Part shown: piece by piece, positions 10,244-21,639 of the stretch
Layout of the letters: each line of letters starts with the position of its first letter
How positions within the stretch are numbered: the stretch's first letter is position 1
NCBI GenBank assembly: GCA_022496185.1
Contig: WTXG01000098.1
Span: 1-64,000, forward strand
Direction: 5' to 3'
DNA from: Multifurca ochricompacta
Taxonomy: Eukaryota > Basidiomycota > Agaricomycetes > Russulales > Russulaceae
DNA: 64,000 nucleotides
Position numbers and translations under genes: made by a program
Notes under the pieces: generated by a model
Databases searched by the model: none
What the model saw: the letters and a program-made list of their open reading frames with translations, nothing else
Told to the model about the DNA's origin: nothing

Positions 10244-11747
10244 ATGGATGGAGATTCTTATTATGATTCGGAGAACGGAAGAGACCTCGTAACTTGTGAG
10301 AGTGGAAGGATGGATAAAGAACAGGATCATCGTATGTTTACCATGCATCTGCCTTGCCTTGCTGTAGCTCATCGTCTTATGTCATCCAGGCCAAATTCAT
10401 CACCAAAGAGTAACAATTCATGTCCTCCCTGACGACGTCCTTGTGGAAATATTCGATTTCTATGTGTTGGATTCTTCCTGCTATTTCAACATGTGGAGCA
10501 GACTGTTGCACGTATGTCGGAGATGGCGACACGTCATGTTCTCGTCAGGGCGTCGTCTGGATCTGGAAATTTTCTGCAGTCCAGGAAAACGTGTGAGGAG
10601 GGTTCTTGACTGTTGGCCAGAATTGCCTCTCGTCATATTACCCTTTCTCAATCGGGATTATCTTCTGAAGGATGACGAAGAGGATGACATTGCGGCTGTA
10701 CTCGAGCACCCCAGTCGTGTATCCTGGATTTCCTTTGTTCTGACAGATTCACTATTGGGAAAAGTGGGCAATCTGATCCAGCAGCCTTTCCCAGAACTGG
10801 AAAGTGTTTACCTTTCATCGAGAGGTCAAGCTTTGCCTGTCCTTCCTGACAACCTTTTTGGTGGATTCGCACCACGTCTTTGCAACTTGACCTTGGTTGG
10901 AATTCCATGTCCGGGGTTACCAAAGCTTCTTTTGTCTGCCAATGGCCTTATCAGACTTGAACTTACAGGAATTTCGACCGATGGATATTTTTCCTCGGAG
11001 GCGATGGCCAATTGCTTGTCCGGGATGTCCAAACTCGATCACCTTTGGATTGAATTCCAATCCAAGACATCTCATCCCAGGTCAAAGAATCAGCGTTCAC
11101 CTTCACTGACACGAGCCATCCTCCCTGCATTGACCTATTTTCGTTTTCAAGGTACTAGCGAGTACTTGGAGGACCTCGTAGCTCGGATCCATGCTCCCCT
11201 ACTCAAAAGATTGCATATATTATTCATCGACAAGCTTGCCTTCAACATTCCGCAACTTTCCCAGTTCATTTGTCTCATGGAAAAGGTCAAAACACGCGAT
11301 TACCTGTCATTTGATATTCGTATTACAAATAACGGGTACTCCATGGGCGTGGGCTCGGGTGATAAAAATAAGATTTTATGGTTTTCGTTGTCTATGCCAT
11401 CCCTGCCGATAGCTCGGCAGCTTCCCTGTATCACCCGGATATGCGACCAATTGTCTCCTCTCCGCTCCCATTTACAAGAGCTCGTAATCTCTGGTTGTCA
11501 GCGACGCCGTTGGCAAGATATCCCGGAATGGCCCGACTTGTTGCGTCTATTCCCCACTGTGTACAAGCTGACTGTAAGCGCGGAGATGTGGCCCCATGTC
11601 GCTGCTGTTCAGGAAGTGGTGAATGAGGACTCGGAGATGGGAATTTTACCGTCCTTGACCGAGTTTCGGATCTTCAACTCTGGCAAGTTCACGACGTACC
11701 CGGTCGAACGGTTCGTCACCGCGGGCCGAAACTTGAACCCCCCATAA
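10244..11747 (+). CDS. F-box protein, D type, two exons
   Basis: Exon 1 is 10244-10331 (88 nt, beginning MDGDSYYDSENGRDLV). A 58-nt intron (10332-10389, GTATGT ... CCAG) in phase 1 follows. Exon 2 (10390-11747) then reads IHHQRVTIHVLPDDVLVEIF, restoring the full F-box that is missing if one starts at the internal ATG 10443. Total 481 residues. Downstream are LLHVCRRWRHVMF, RRVLDCWPELPLVI, repeats such as LPKLLLSANGLIRLELTGIS, GTSEYLEDLVARIHAPLL, PQLSQFI, and a C-terminal VERFVTAG. No frame defects are seen. By family knowledge, an F-box/LRR-like SCF adaptor. Truncated 3' ends of this gene type recur on the minus strand at 32900-33020 and 43685-43820. Confidence 0.8.
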
Positions 11748-11799
11748 TTTCTTATTGTGAGGGTGGAGGATGACTAGAGGAGGACTAGTTTTGGTTCGA

Positions 11800-12040
11800 G
11801 AAGTATTTAAGGGATGTTTCAAATGTGAGCCTGCCGTTGTGTATTTAGGATTCGTCCCACAAGCAGCGAATGCGCATCTACTGCACTTGATGATGTACTT
11901 CAATGGCGTCTGGTACATGTCTGCGTTGCCCATCCCTGACACGTCGCACCCACCAAAGACAAGGAGGCAGATGTCCACCTCGACCAGCACATGTTGTCCT
12001 CCATGCTTTAGCGAGTACTTGAAAGGCATACTGTATCTTG
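11800..12040 (+). pseudogene. F-box internal relic
   Basis: Read on the plus strand, about 11905-12030 resembles MSALPIPDTSHPPKTRRQMS and then a SEYLKG-like end, corresponding to the conserved LSALPNL ... SEYLEDL segment of the family. The same relic in opposite orientation lies at 32600-32960. Apparent long frames on the minus strand here are shadows of this relic. Confidence 0.5.
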
Positions 12041-12044
12041 GGGC

Positions 12045-12127
12045 TCCCTCTTCTCTTTATCTTCCCTTCTGCCCCTCTCATCCTGGGGACACTTTGCCTC
12101 ACACTCACCGCGGATCGGATCCATACA
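12045..12127 (+). repeat. LTR-X 3' end fragment
   Basis: GGGGCTCCCTCTTCTC and CACTTTGCCTCACACTCACCGCGGAT match the 3' part of LTR-X copies such as 15410-15440 plus 15850-15885. No 5' part is present. Confidence 0.55.
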
Positions 12128-12339
12128 GTAGGGTACCAGCGTTAGTTCCAGTTTTAAGGTCCAGTCCATCTAAGGGGAACTGAATTGCCGATACAGTCAG
12201 CAGTAATAGCAGCAAGGGTAAACCTTGCAGAGTGGAGAGCAAGCGTGAATACCTTCACCCCTCCCCTCCCACATCACTGTGTCATAATTTTCTCGGAGAG
12301 TTTAGATTAGAGTAGATTACCTAAAGGCAGTTTTTTATG

Positions 12340-13075
12340 TAACAATCCCCCTCCACAGATACAGATACATTAACGAGCTTGCAGGTGAACGTCAACTTGC
12401 CCTTACCCTACTAATTTCCTCACATCGTCCCCACTTTGCAGGTATATTCTCTCAAAACCGATCTCCTGAGTGGTCATTAGAAGATCATTCCCCGTTCCCC
12501 GAAAGAGGTGATGATGATGATGATGATGGGCGAGTTGGCTTGGCCCCTCATCAACTGTGTTTGTGTCTGTATGTGTCTATTTTTTCCTGTTCCTGCCTTA
12601 GGCGCCGACCCGCCACAGGTTTGATTCTATTTATTTTCCCTCCCATCCTGTGAAAACGTGAGTGAGCACGGTGCGACGCATCCCCTCCAGGACACATCAT
12701 TTCATATGAACCTTTGTGCTTGATAAGAGGAAATATAGCCCCCGCCACAGCCATACATCCATGCCAAGGAACCCGCGTCCTATTCAGTGAAGGGAGGAGG
12801 TCACGTGGGATGTCTGGTATGGGTGTAGTCGCTCACAAAGGCATGAATTTCTGCCCACCTGAGAGCAGTGGAGGTTGTGTGGCGGGAGTAGAGTTATTTC
12901 TATTATTATTTCCCCCCATTCTCTGTGGTGAAATGATACTGACATTGGGCCTACCTTGTCCTTACCCAAAGACTTAGCTCAGTCTTCTACCACAGACTGA
13001 TAGTCTATTTGGGCCTCCATCTCCGGTATCAATGTCCCGGCTGATATTCCATTCCAACAAAAAAAAGTGCCCCCA
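12340..13075. repeat. Duplicated upstream block of C-type F-box genes, with GAT microsatellite
   Basis: This block recurs in opposite orientation at about 38030-38668 and 42410-42983, upstream of two other C-type genes. It contains a GAT-type microsatellite at 12507-12529, and several sub-blocks are shared (ACAGATACAGATACATTAA at 12357, and the 12900-13000 stretch with CCTACCTTGTCCTTACCC). No gene is supported within it; conservation probably reflects recent duplication with the adjoining F-box gene. Confidence 0.55.
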
Positions 13076-13080
13076 AACCG

Positions 13081-13088
13081 TATATAAG
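13081..13088 (+). promoter_or_regulatory. TATA box of the F-box copy at 13127
   Basis: TATATAAG sits 46 bp before the ATG at 13127, in the same position as in all other C-type copies. Confidence 0.65.
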
Positions 13089-13126
13089 AGCCGGTGCTCT
13101 GCCTCGTGTCCACTTTGGTTCCATCA

Positions 13127-14749
13127 ATGAACTCCCAACAGTGCGTCCGATCAATTCTATAGATGCAAAAGCAGAGCTGAGTTGACAGGGTATCCGCAGA
13201 TCTTCGAATCGTAATCGTGCCACTTCTTGTGTTCTAAGACTCTCCCCAACTTGCGTCATCTCCAGGGTCAACGGCGCAATCCGCCGTCTATTCTCTAAGG
13301 TCAAAAATAAAAAAAACTGGCGAGCATGGCAGCTCTCTTCATGCGCCAGGAACAAACACTGACTCTGGTCTTGCCACAGGCACTGGTGAGGATCACGAAT
13401 ACGTGACCATTAATTCGCTGCCCGACGATGTCATCCTAGAAATATTCAATCATCATCGGCTCTCCACTCAAAACGACCCAACAGATGACATGTGGGAATG
13501 GCACAAGCTCACGCACGTGTGTAGAAGGTGGCGATATGTTATTTTTGCGTCACCCCGTTGTCTCGACCTGCGACTTCTCTGCACACACGGAACGACTGTT
13601 CGGAGAACTCTGGACTGCTGGCCAGCATTTCCCATCAGCATAAAGTACGGTGGGGTCGCGGAGCCCACGCCTCCGGCTTTGAAAGACGAAGATAACATCA
13701 TCGCCGCGCTCGAACACCCTGCTCGCACGTATCAAATCCAACTCTTTTTAACAAATCACTATTTGACAAGTTGGCGGCTCTGAAACAGCAACTGTTTCCG
13801 GCTCCCGAATACTTTTTGCTCATATCGCACGATGGAGGCGAACTGTCAGGCCTCCCCAGCATTTGTGTGAGTCAGTACCGCGCTTACGGATTCTTTTCTT
13901 CGATGGAATTCCCTTTCCAATGTTGCCAAAGTTTCTGTTGTTGACCAAGGACCTTGTTGTCCTTAATCTTGTGGAAATTCCAAGTGCCGGGTACTTTTCG
14001 CCCGAATCGCTCGTTACGAGCCTGTCGGGGATGACTTAACTCAAAACGCTTTACATCGAGTTTGCTTCTCCGCCTTCCCACCCAAATCGGAGAAGTCTGC
14101 CTTCACTCAGATGCGCTGTCCTCTCCACTCTCACTCAATTCACATTTCGCGGCATCAGCGAGTATCTGGAAGACCTCATTGCCGGTATTGATGCCCCTGC
14201 GCTGGGCTACTTTGACGTACAATTATTCGATCAACCCATCTTTGACGTCCCTCAACTTCATCAGTTTATCTCCCGTGCAGAAAAGCTCAGGGGATTCGAC
14301 AAAGCGACATCGGAATCTTTCGAGAACGGCACCTCCATCACCCTCGTTCAGCCAGCAGGGACGGACACTTTTGGGCGCCTATTGCTGCGGATCGCATGCA
14401 AACCTCTCGACTGGCAGTCTCTTCTATGGCAGAGATATGCAACCAGTCTTCCACTCTCTTCTCCCGCGTGGGAAGCTCAGCATCTACAGGCGTCTACAGC
14501 CAGTGAGACAAGAGGAGATAGATGTGCCAGAGTGGCTCGAGCTCTTTCGCCCCTTCACTACTGCGAGTAGTCTATATGTCTCTGAATCTCTGGGCCGGTC
14601 GTTGCGCATGCGCTAGAAGACGCTGCTGATGGTCCGGTCATGGAAGTGTTACCAGCACTGCGGCTCCTTGATTTCAGGGACTCTCGAGAGTCAGCGCCTG
14701 TTGAGAAGTTCGTCACCGCACGGCGGCCTACCTTAAATGTGCGCTATGA
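13127..14749 (+). pseudogene. Broken F-box gene, C type (only plus-strand copy)
   Basis: The 14-nt first exon (ATGAACTCCCAACA, 13127-13140), intron and start of exon 2 (13200) are recognisable, but the end of exon 2 and the donor of intron 2 have been lost by a ~20-nt deletion near 13347. The main exon reads TINSLPDDVILEIFNHHRL and RRTLDCWPAFPISI. It then shifts frame at about 13757 (one extra base in the TKSLFDKL segment) and again in later parts. Relic blocks continue to VEKFVTAR near 14720. Directly downstream is LTR-X. Paralogues on the minus strand retain all these parts intact. Confidence 0.8.
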
Positions 14750-14926
14750 TGTAAGGAAGGTGTGAGCGTTGGGCATGAAACCTTCGGCCGCCTCCACTCT
14801 TGGCTAACTCTTCATACGAGCCCTGAACTAGAACTTTTCTGATTATTTGATCTCATTTTTTAGACACTCTTTACTATACTTCAAAGCAAAGCGTTTAATC
14901 CATGGTGCAAGTTTCAAGTTTCATCT
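14750..14926 (+). repeat. LTR-X subfamily fragment (5' end)
   Basis: It begins TGTAAGGAAGGTGTGAGCG and matches the first ~170 bases of the complete copy at 31447-32065. It is cut off where another LTR-X begins at 14927. Confidence 0.6.
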
Positions 14927-15890
14927 TGTAAGGATGGCTCGGGCGTTGAGCATGAAACTTCCAGCTATCGCCTCTCTCTCTTTCATTACAAATCCTGAAT
15001 TAGAGTACTTATGATCTAATTCTGTATATCTTTATCTGTATATCTTTTATCAGTACATTTGCATTCCAGGCTGCATCCCATCCATTCCTTTATCAGTTTC
15101 ACCACCTCATCTCTACACCTTTATTTCCTGGCTTTATCTTCTTTCAATCCTAATTCACCCTCTTTCTGCTTCATGACTAGGTCTCTCTGCAAGTATATAA
15201 GGGTACATACAATGCTTGTAGTAGGCCAGCCAGTGAGCCACCAGAAGCAGATATCAAACAGGATTTCTCTCCCTTTCTCTATATTTCCTTTTGTGTGATA
15301 AAGAACTTCTTGATGACATTGAGTGCAAGGTCAAACAGAACCAGCAAGCAGTAGATTCGCAAAAAAGCTCAACCACGATACACCCTCCTTTGAAGTCTTA
15401 GATATCCTGGGGCTCCCTCTTCTCTCTCTTCTTACACCTCTCTGATGAACAAGCGCTACCTAAACGGGTAGGAATATAATTCAGTTGTGAATGGTCAAAA
15501 CTATATATATTAATTAGTCTTTACCTAAACGGGTAGCAAGATAACTACTCGAGTAATGTCAGCTATACGCGCGGTAAAGATAATCTAAGTAAATACTCAC
15601 TTCAGTTGTGAATGGTCAAAACTGAAGTGTACACTACAGAAATAATGTCCTTAAATACTGTAAAGAGTGTGCTGTGCTATGGTCATAAAGGATTGTATCT
15701 TTAATCATAAGTAATCATAGTAAACGAGTGAAATGTCAGTAGGTATATTACAATGTCCACTTAACTCCGTCTTGTATCGGCAACTCCGGTCACCTCTGAT
15801 CCGGTCCGGCCAACTCTGATCCGTTACTGGCTCAACACTCTCCTTTCGGGAACACTTTGCCTCGCACTCACCGCGCATTGGATCCGTAAA
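14927..15890 (+). mobile_element. Solo LTR (LTR-X) interrupted by element Y
   Basis: TGTAAGGATGGCTCGGGCG at 14927 is the LTR-X start. A promoter-like TATATAAGGGTAC lies at about 15195. The tail CTCGCACTCACCGCGCATT is at 15861-15880. The body is split at 15443-15837 by element Y with a CTCTC duplication. There are no internal retrotransposon genes, so this is a solo LTR. The right neighbour is the duplicated 3' flank of the F-box gene at 16306. Confidence 0.65.
15443..15837 (-). mobile_element. Short LTR-like element Y, copy 1, nested in LTR-X
   Basis: It is flanked by CTCTC at 15438-15442 and 15838-15842. The ends are TGATGAACAAGCG and TGGCTCAACA. It shares its 3' half (TTAAATACTGTAAAGAGTGTG, CACCTCTGATCCGGTCC) with the copies at 42984-43210 and 60958-61179. 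It is longer because of an internal partial duplication: TACCTAAACGGGTAG and CAGTTGTGAATGGTCAAAACT each occur twice. Confidence 0.65.
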
Positions 15891-16305
15891 ATACCCTAGA
15901 AGTATGCTTTTGATGCAGCGCACCTATAGCGTGCTTGGGATGGCACTACGCCACCGCAGAGGAACTCGTCCTCATGTTCCCTGAATCTGGTAATAACACA
16001 GATCTAAAACCAACTCAGGCTAAAAAGCCTTCCGCTTTTTTAAATCTATTTCTCTCGGTCACCATCGTCTCTCGCAGTTGGAATCTCACCCATCGCATCA
16101 TGTGAGAGAGGTCGGCCGTCGTCTCGTTCGGGATCAACCTTGAAAAACCTTATTTGCAATCGACCAGGAATGACATCAAGCATAATAGTACAGACAGAGT
16201 GAGGGCTGCTGCGAGGTGTGACGACGATAATAACACATGGAATATCGGTCGTTTGATTAAATCAAGAAAGTCGAAATGGTGGCTGGACGTAACAGCTAAT
16301 AAGTA
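15891..16305. other. Duplicated 3' flank of F-box gene
   Basis: This stretch is the inverted counterpart of 30963-31350 (for example CACATGGAATATCGGTCG at 16237 and its complement at 31018). No gene is seen. Confidence 0.6.
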
Positions 16306-17888
16306 CTAGTCGAATTTAAACCACTGAGTCCAACTCTTCGAGGAATATGACACAATCACAGGGTTTCCTGACAGTTCGCGCGCGGTAATGAACTGTTCCA
16401 CAGACGTCAACTTGGGAGGACTCCAAAAAGTAAGCGTCCGTAACTTCGGGAACGTTTCCATCGTTGGGTCCCTACTCCCCTCTTCCAGAGAACGCGCGAC
16501 CTGAGTCCCCAGTTCACCGGCTACGTGAAGCCTCTCCACAGCGGAGAATGGGTGGAAAAGATCAAGCCATTCTATGGCGCCTATGTCATCTTGCCAACCT
16601 TGTGGTGCGGAGGTAGTGTCGATTACGAGCTCTTCTATGTTGGAGTGAAGAGGGAGAGATTGCTGGAATATTTGGGTCATAGAGGACACTTGCCAATCTA
16701 TCGGACTGCATAAGATTAGCCAGGAAATCCATCTGTTGATGCCTTTATCCATAGATCGAATGAAGGTCGAGACACCAAGTCCACAGGGCCAAAACTTTAT
16801 ATGCGCTCGACTGAGCGATCTGAGCCTATCGGTGCGGTTGACGAACTGGGTAATTTGTGGAATGTTAAAGACGAGCTGGTGAAAGAATGTTATTTTTAAT
16901 TGGCAGAGTAAAGGGGCATCGATTCGAACAACCAAATCTTCCAAATACTGGCTGAGCCCATGAAAGGAAAACTCAGTGAGAGCAGGGAGAACGACACGTG
17001 TCTGTGGAGGTGGACGCCTGCTTCTCCGATCTGGGAGAGTTAGGGATAGGAATTTAATGGAAAACGTCTTGAGATTGGGCAATGCAGATAAGCAAGCGAC
17101 CGTCACCTCGGGTGAAATGTAGCCAGTTATTGGTATACTTTCAAGTCGAAGCGAGGAAAGTGCACTGGTGGACAAAAGGAGCTTCGGTAATGCCGGAAAT
17201 GAAATGCCTTTCAAGGAGAGATGGAGTAAACCTGGAGCGAATCCACCCAAAAACTCATCGGAAAGGACAGGCACAATCCGATCTTTTGATGAAAGCAAGA
17301 GAGATGTCAGTGCCATAAAGGGCCCTTGCATCACTGCGTCCATCTTTCGCAATAGAGAGCTCGTCACATCAAGGTAGATCCCGCATACGCGACCAGGGTG
17401 CTCCAGAGCGGCAACAATATTATCTTCATCACTCCCCAAAACTTTGTATAAAAATCCAGAAGAAGGCGAGCCACGGAAATCTATGACGACAGGCAAAGCA
17501 GGCCAACAATCCAGATTCCTCCTCACTGGGGTTCCTGGCTTGCAGATAAGCTGGAGATTGAGACGACGCGGAGATGCGAAAATGAGTTGTCGCCATTTGT
17601 GGCACACATGCGCGAGCCTATGCCATTTCCAATGGAGATCCCAATGCGTCGTCACCGTGGTGAGATCCAAACGATAAAAAACGAATATTTCTAGAAGGAC
17701 GTCGTCAGGGAGGGTATCAATCGTTATTGGGCCTTTGTGGCACAAAGTTGGTGAGTCTGGCGATAGTTTGGGCGGCAATCGAAGATTACGATACCTCGCA
17801 CTGGCGTCAATCGTCCACCTGGTCCGCCATGTTGGAGGCGTTTAATTTGCTGTTCTCTCCTCTCTGAATTATGATAAAGGTCGCCCAT
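16306..17888 (-). CDS. F-box protein, D type, two exons
   Basis: Exon 1 is 17888-17795 (94 nt, MGDLYHNSERREQQIKRLQH ...), the intron is 17794-17733 (62 nt, GTATCG ... ACTCAC ... CAAAG, phase 1), and exon 2 is 17732-16306. Total 506 residues. Exon 2 begins GPITIDTLPDDVLLEIFVFY, then WKWHRLAHVCHKWRQLIF, RRNLDCWPALPVVIDF, LRR-like repeats, GLSQYLEDLVVRIDAPLL, PQITQFVNRT, IDWQVSSMTQIF, FHPFSAVERLHV, and a C-terminal VEQFITAREL. It is the inverted sister of 29390-30962, with which it shares the exon 1 pattern (GGPGGR ... VR before the donor). The internal ATG at 17778 lies within the intron. By family knowledge it is a probable SCF substrate adaptor. Confidence 0.85.
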
Positions 17889-18178
17889 CTGTACCAGAGG
17901 GGCACAAAATAAATGGTTGAGAAGAGCAAGAAGCCTGAGAGCAAGAAGAACAGGTGGTGGCAGGGTCGATGGTGTCCAATTTGCATGGACCTGTGCATTA
18001 GATCAGGAAGATTATAAATCTACCATACTAAATGATTAAGAGACACCCCACACTTTTATCCTACATCATCGAAATGGAATTTGTATTATTGACGACTGGA
18101 CAATCCTACTCACATGTTCAGTGCCAGTGCGAGTAGTATCAAGTTCAAGTTGGATACCGGCCCAGGACTAGTGATGTG

Positions 18179-18314
18179 ACGGCTCGGCTCGGCCTGAATA
18201 CGGCGGCTTAGGCTCGGCTTTGGGCGGCTCAGGCTTTTCAAAACTCAAGCCTCGGCCGCCCAAAGCCGAGCCTAAGCCGCCGTATTCAGGCCGAGCCGAG
18301 CCGTCACATCACTA
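18179..18314. mobile_element. hAT-like palindromic MITE
   Basis: A 136-bp near-perfect hairpin: 60-bp arms starting TAGTGATGTGACGGCTCGG at 18179 and ending with the exact complement at 18314, around a 16-bp-class loop near TTTTCAAAACTC. The TAGTG...CACTA ends and GC-rich CGGCTCGGC repeats are shared with the larger element at 48690-49692. I could not see a clean 8-bp target duplication. Confidence 0.7.
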
Positions 18315-18843
18315 CTTGTGATTGTGGAATATCGACTTGTAAATGTTCTTCTGCGTTGCTCGCTCGCTCGCTTGCTACTCCGGCTATTTTGACCCATTCT
18401 CCCTCCCTCGCCTCTAGCCCACTCCGGCCTGTCTTGCCTTTTCTCGCAAACACTCGACCCCTTTATCTTCATTGTCATGCGTCATGAGCTACTATCTTAT
18501 GTCTTTATCTCCCTTTAATCTATCATCAGCTTTCTATCCAGCGTGATTTCAAGAAACGCAGCTGCAGCACTGGCAGGCATGTTTAAGTTTCAAAGAGAAA
18601 AAAAAAAAGAGCCAGCCAAACTAATTATGTGCGCAATAACGTCGACATCGTGTCTCTCTGTATATACATTTTGATTAAGTACCTCGTTCCTACTCATGAA
18701 CATCACGGCTAAAGTGCAGTGATAGTGGTACAGACGGAATGACCCACCACGAAAATAAGACAAAGAAATAGTTTTACCATATAAAGCATCAAACCAATGG
18801 GGAGGGGGATAAGCAGCTTGAAAGCTACAATGGCGAACCCTAA
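18315..18843. other. Intergenic; nothing recognised
   Basis: No gene or repeat is supported. It is the 3' flank of the F-box copy at 18844. Confidence 0.35.
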
Positions 18844-20324
18844 TTACCAACGTGCCATTCCGTATTCCACAATTACCGGACAGTCTGAGAGCTGGCGGCG
18901 CGCGGCGATGAACCGCTCGAGAGACATTGACTCGGGAGGACCATCAAAGTAGAGTTTCCGTAGGGTCGGTAAGATACCCACGTGAGCTACGGCTACTGGG
19001 TCCTCGCCGATGTGTTCGAGTACGGAAGCGACGTGCGGACCGAGTTGTTTGGATACGTACAAGGTTTTCACGGCGGTAAATGGACGGAAAAGGTTGAGCC
19101 ATTCGGTTGATGTTGATGTGGAGTCCACTTCTGCTGCTCTTGCTATCGTGCCTGGTCTTAGCAATTCTGAAATGATTCCGAGCTCTTGTACGCTGCTGAA
19201 GAGTAGAGGAGAAGATTGGCCCCATATCCGAGCTATAGATGAGACTCGCCAATCTAATGCTTGCATAAGATTTTCAAAGACAAGCTTCTGTTCTTGTCAT
19301 CATCATCATCATCATCATCATCACCATTCATAGGTTTGTTGTAGAGGAGAAGATGGGGATTGGGGTAGTCATAGTAGAAAGAGGCTCGATTGAATGAGTT
19401 GAGTGCTTCAGTGCGGCTGATGAACTGGGAAAGTTGTGGGGTGTTCAAGAAGAGTTGATTGAAGAACGTGATATTGAAATCGCCGAGGACGGGAGCATCA
19501 ATCCGAACGAGCAAGTCTTCCAAATAATCTGTGGTACCACGAAATATGAAAGAGAATAGAGAAGGAAGGTTGATTCTTCGTATCGTCGTCGGCGGAGGTA
19601 AAAGTCTTCTGCTAGAAGTTGTCGTCGGAGATTGGAATTGGATTTGAAGTGTTTGAAGATTGGTCAACGCGGACAAGCCGATGGCCATCTCCTCGGGTGG
19701 AATGTATCCGATGATCGGTGGAATATCTTCAAGTCTAAGATAGGAAAGGTTCCGTGTAGAGGTAGACAAAAGAAGCTTGGGTAATGCTGGAAATGGAATG
19801 CCTTCCAAAGAGAAATCAACTAAACTTGGAGCTGATCCACCCAAGAACCCGTCAGAAAGGATTGGCGCCACCGCCGCGCCACCATGTTGTTTCGATGAAA
19901 GCCAAAGTGACCTCAACGCCACAAAAGGTTCTTCCATAGCCTTAACTAACTTTCCCAATAGAGAGTTCGTAGCGTCAATGTAAATCTCCCGTACGCGATC
20001 ACGTTGTTCCAGAGCGGCGATAATATCATCTTCATCATCATCTAAAGCTCCCGGCAAGTCGCCAAATCGGTAGAACGTGATGACGAGAGGTAAATTTGGT
20101 CGCCAACAGCCAAGTGTCCTCCTCACCGGCGTTCCCGGTTTACAGACAAGTTCCAGTTGGAGACGACGTGGGGATTCGAATATGAGCTCTCGCCATCTTC
20201 GGCAGACGAGTACCAGCTTATGCCATTTCCAATAGCGGCCCTGACACGTTATTAATCGAGAGAAATCGAATATGTCTAGAAGGACATTGTCGGGTAACGT
20301 ATCGATTCCTGTCTGGTCTAGCAT
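18844..20324 (-). pseudogene. F-box gene, D type, with single frameshift
   Basis: It starts MLDQTGIDTLPDNVLLDIF at 20324 and continues YWKWHKLVLVCRRWRELIF, RRTLGCWRPNLPLVI, LPKLLLSTSTRNLSYL, DYLEDLLVRIDAP and PQLSQFISRTEAL. A run of nine aspartates comes from a CAT-type repeat (on the plus strand, 19298-19322). At about 19258, just past this run, one base is missing relative to paralogues (CKPLDW becomes CKH-stop). The downstream frame ALDWRVSSIARIWGQ ... FIAARRQL runs on to 18844. A donor-like GTATGT and acceptor GACAG upstream (about 20392-20308) suggest a spliced first exon as in its relatives, which I could not complete. It may be a sequencing error, an unusual tiny intron or a young pseudogene. 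Confidence 0.7.
19298..19322. repeat. CAT trinucleotide repeat (poly-Asp in F-box gene)
   Basis: An array of CAT units that codes for a run of nine Asp on the minus strand inside the F-box gene, 40 bases from its frameshift. Confidence 0.8.
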
Positions 20325-20480
20325 TGCAACGCACAAGAGAAAAAAACAGTGAGTCTGGGCAAAAACCCGCTTTTGCACGTGGAATATACATACCTCCCGA
20401 CAGTCGTCCAGTTGAAGAGTGAGCGGTGCTATTAATAAATTCTCCAGCACATCTGGATGGAATAAATATATTCTTAACAT

Positions 20481-21639
20481 CTTCGGAAACGGAGGTGGTA
20501 AATGCTCTCGACCTACCTGTAAAAGCTCATCGATAACATTGGTCTGAATGGTCAGGTTATGTGGAAGCGTAAGGTTTGAGAAAGCTGGGTGGTTTTCTTT
20601 TTATTGCCCTTTTGCATTGCAGTGAGCTTATTTGACTGTGGAATGAACGCCAAGAAGAAGTCAACAGCAAGCCTTCTGTGAATCGTCATTGTATCTAGTC
20701 ATGGGTGCCCCATGACGAACGGGTAGCTCACCATAATGACGCCCTACTTTTTTTCTTTAAAATAATTTATACCCAAAGCGACTAGAGCATTGTCATCTTT
20801 TTCAGACCTAAGTTTCACGGAATACGTTCCCTACAGTTATGGATATCGGAAATACACCTCGGAGCTGCTGGTGGTGCCGTATCAATTCATTTTTGTGGCG
20901 AGCACACAGCAATGCGTACTTCTCTCTCTCCACAAAATATGTACTTGGCCTTGGCTTCTCGCACGCCTTGTCAAAAATGCTGCACATGGGATACACCCAC
21001 CAATACCACACATCATGAGTAAAAAGGTCAAACGTAATACCCACTCCACTCCCCCCCTCTCCGCTTTTGACTATTTACCTTATGGGTTCGTTTCGTGTTT
21101 AAGTTGTTGATCTTGCATATTGGCCGCCATCTGAATCCGCGTGTTCTACCTGTCTAGCATATGACAACACAACAGTACAAGGAGAAGGAGAAGAGGTAGG
21201 GATATCGATATATCGGATGAGTTAGCCGGACCGCCGGCCGATGTTTCTTAATAAAGTAGTAGCGGTCTCAGAAATTAACCTCCGCTCCGATTCAGTCTCT
21301 CGTTGTTGGTTCGAATCACCTCATACCTCCTTCCCTCCCCTTTACCCTTCTATTTGTGTATGCCTGTCCTCAGTCAGAGAAAAAAAAAAAGGTTTTGAAC
21401 TTAAACGTTGACTTGCGGTTGTGGGCCTGAGGTCATCGCGATGAGTGGGTAGGTTGTAAAAGGAGGTAAGTCAGAAAGAGTTCAGGACATTGAGGCGTTC
21501 GGAGGAAACTATGCATCTGGGTACCTGTACCTGTACCTTCCACCAGTATTCACTTCACCACCACCACCACCACCATTACCCCTTTAGCTAGCGGCGGGTT
21601 CAAAATTACAGGCCTCATGTGGCCGGCCCTCTTAATGAA
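20481..21639. other. Intergenic; no gene supported
   Basis: It contains short open frames with no family features, an A-rich tract at 21380 and a CAC microsatellite at 21553-21578. Nothing here is duplicated elsewhere in the window as far as I can see. Confidence 0.35.

Noticed and set aside
11646..12029. Minus-strand frame conserved with 32692-32886 (HVLVE.DICLL...GMGNADMYQ)
   Set aside because: The plus-strand reading matches the F-box family (SALPIPD..., SEYLK), so the minus-strand similarity is a shadow of a duplicated relic.
12507..12529. Possible CRISPR-like or regulatory array
   Set aside because: It is a simple GAT microsatellite without spacers; likewise CAC at 21553 and CAT at 19298.
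21300..21325. GGTTCGAATC, a tRNA B-box-like motif
   Set aside because: The flanking bases do not form a T-arm stem and no A-box, D-arm or acceptor pairing is visible upstream.
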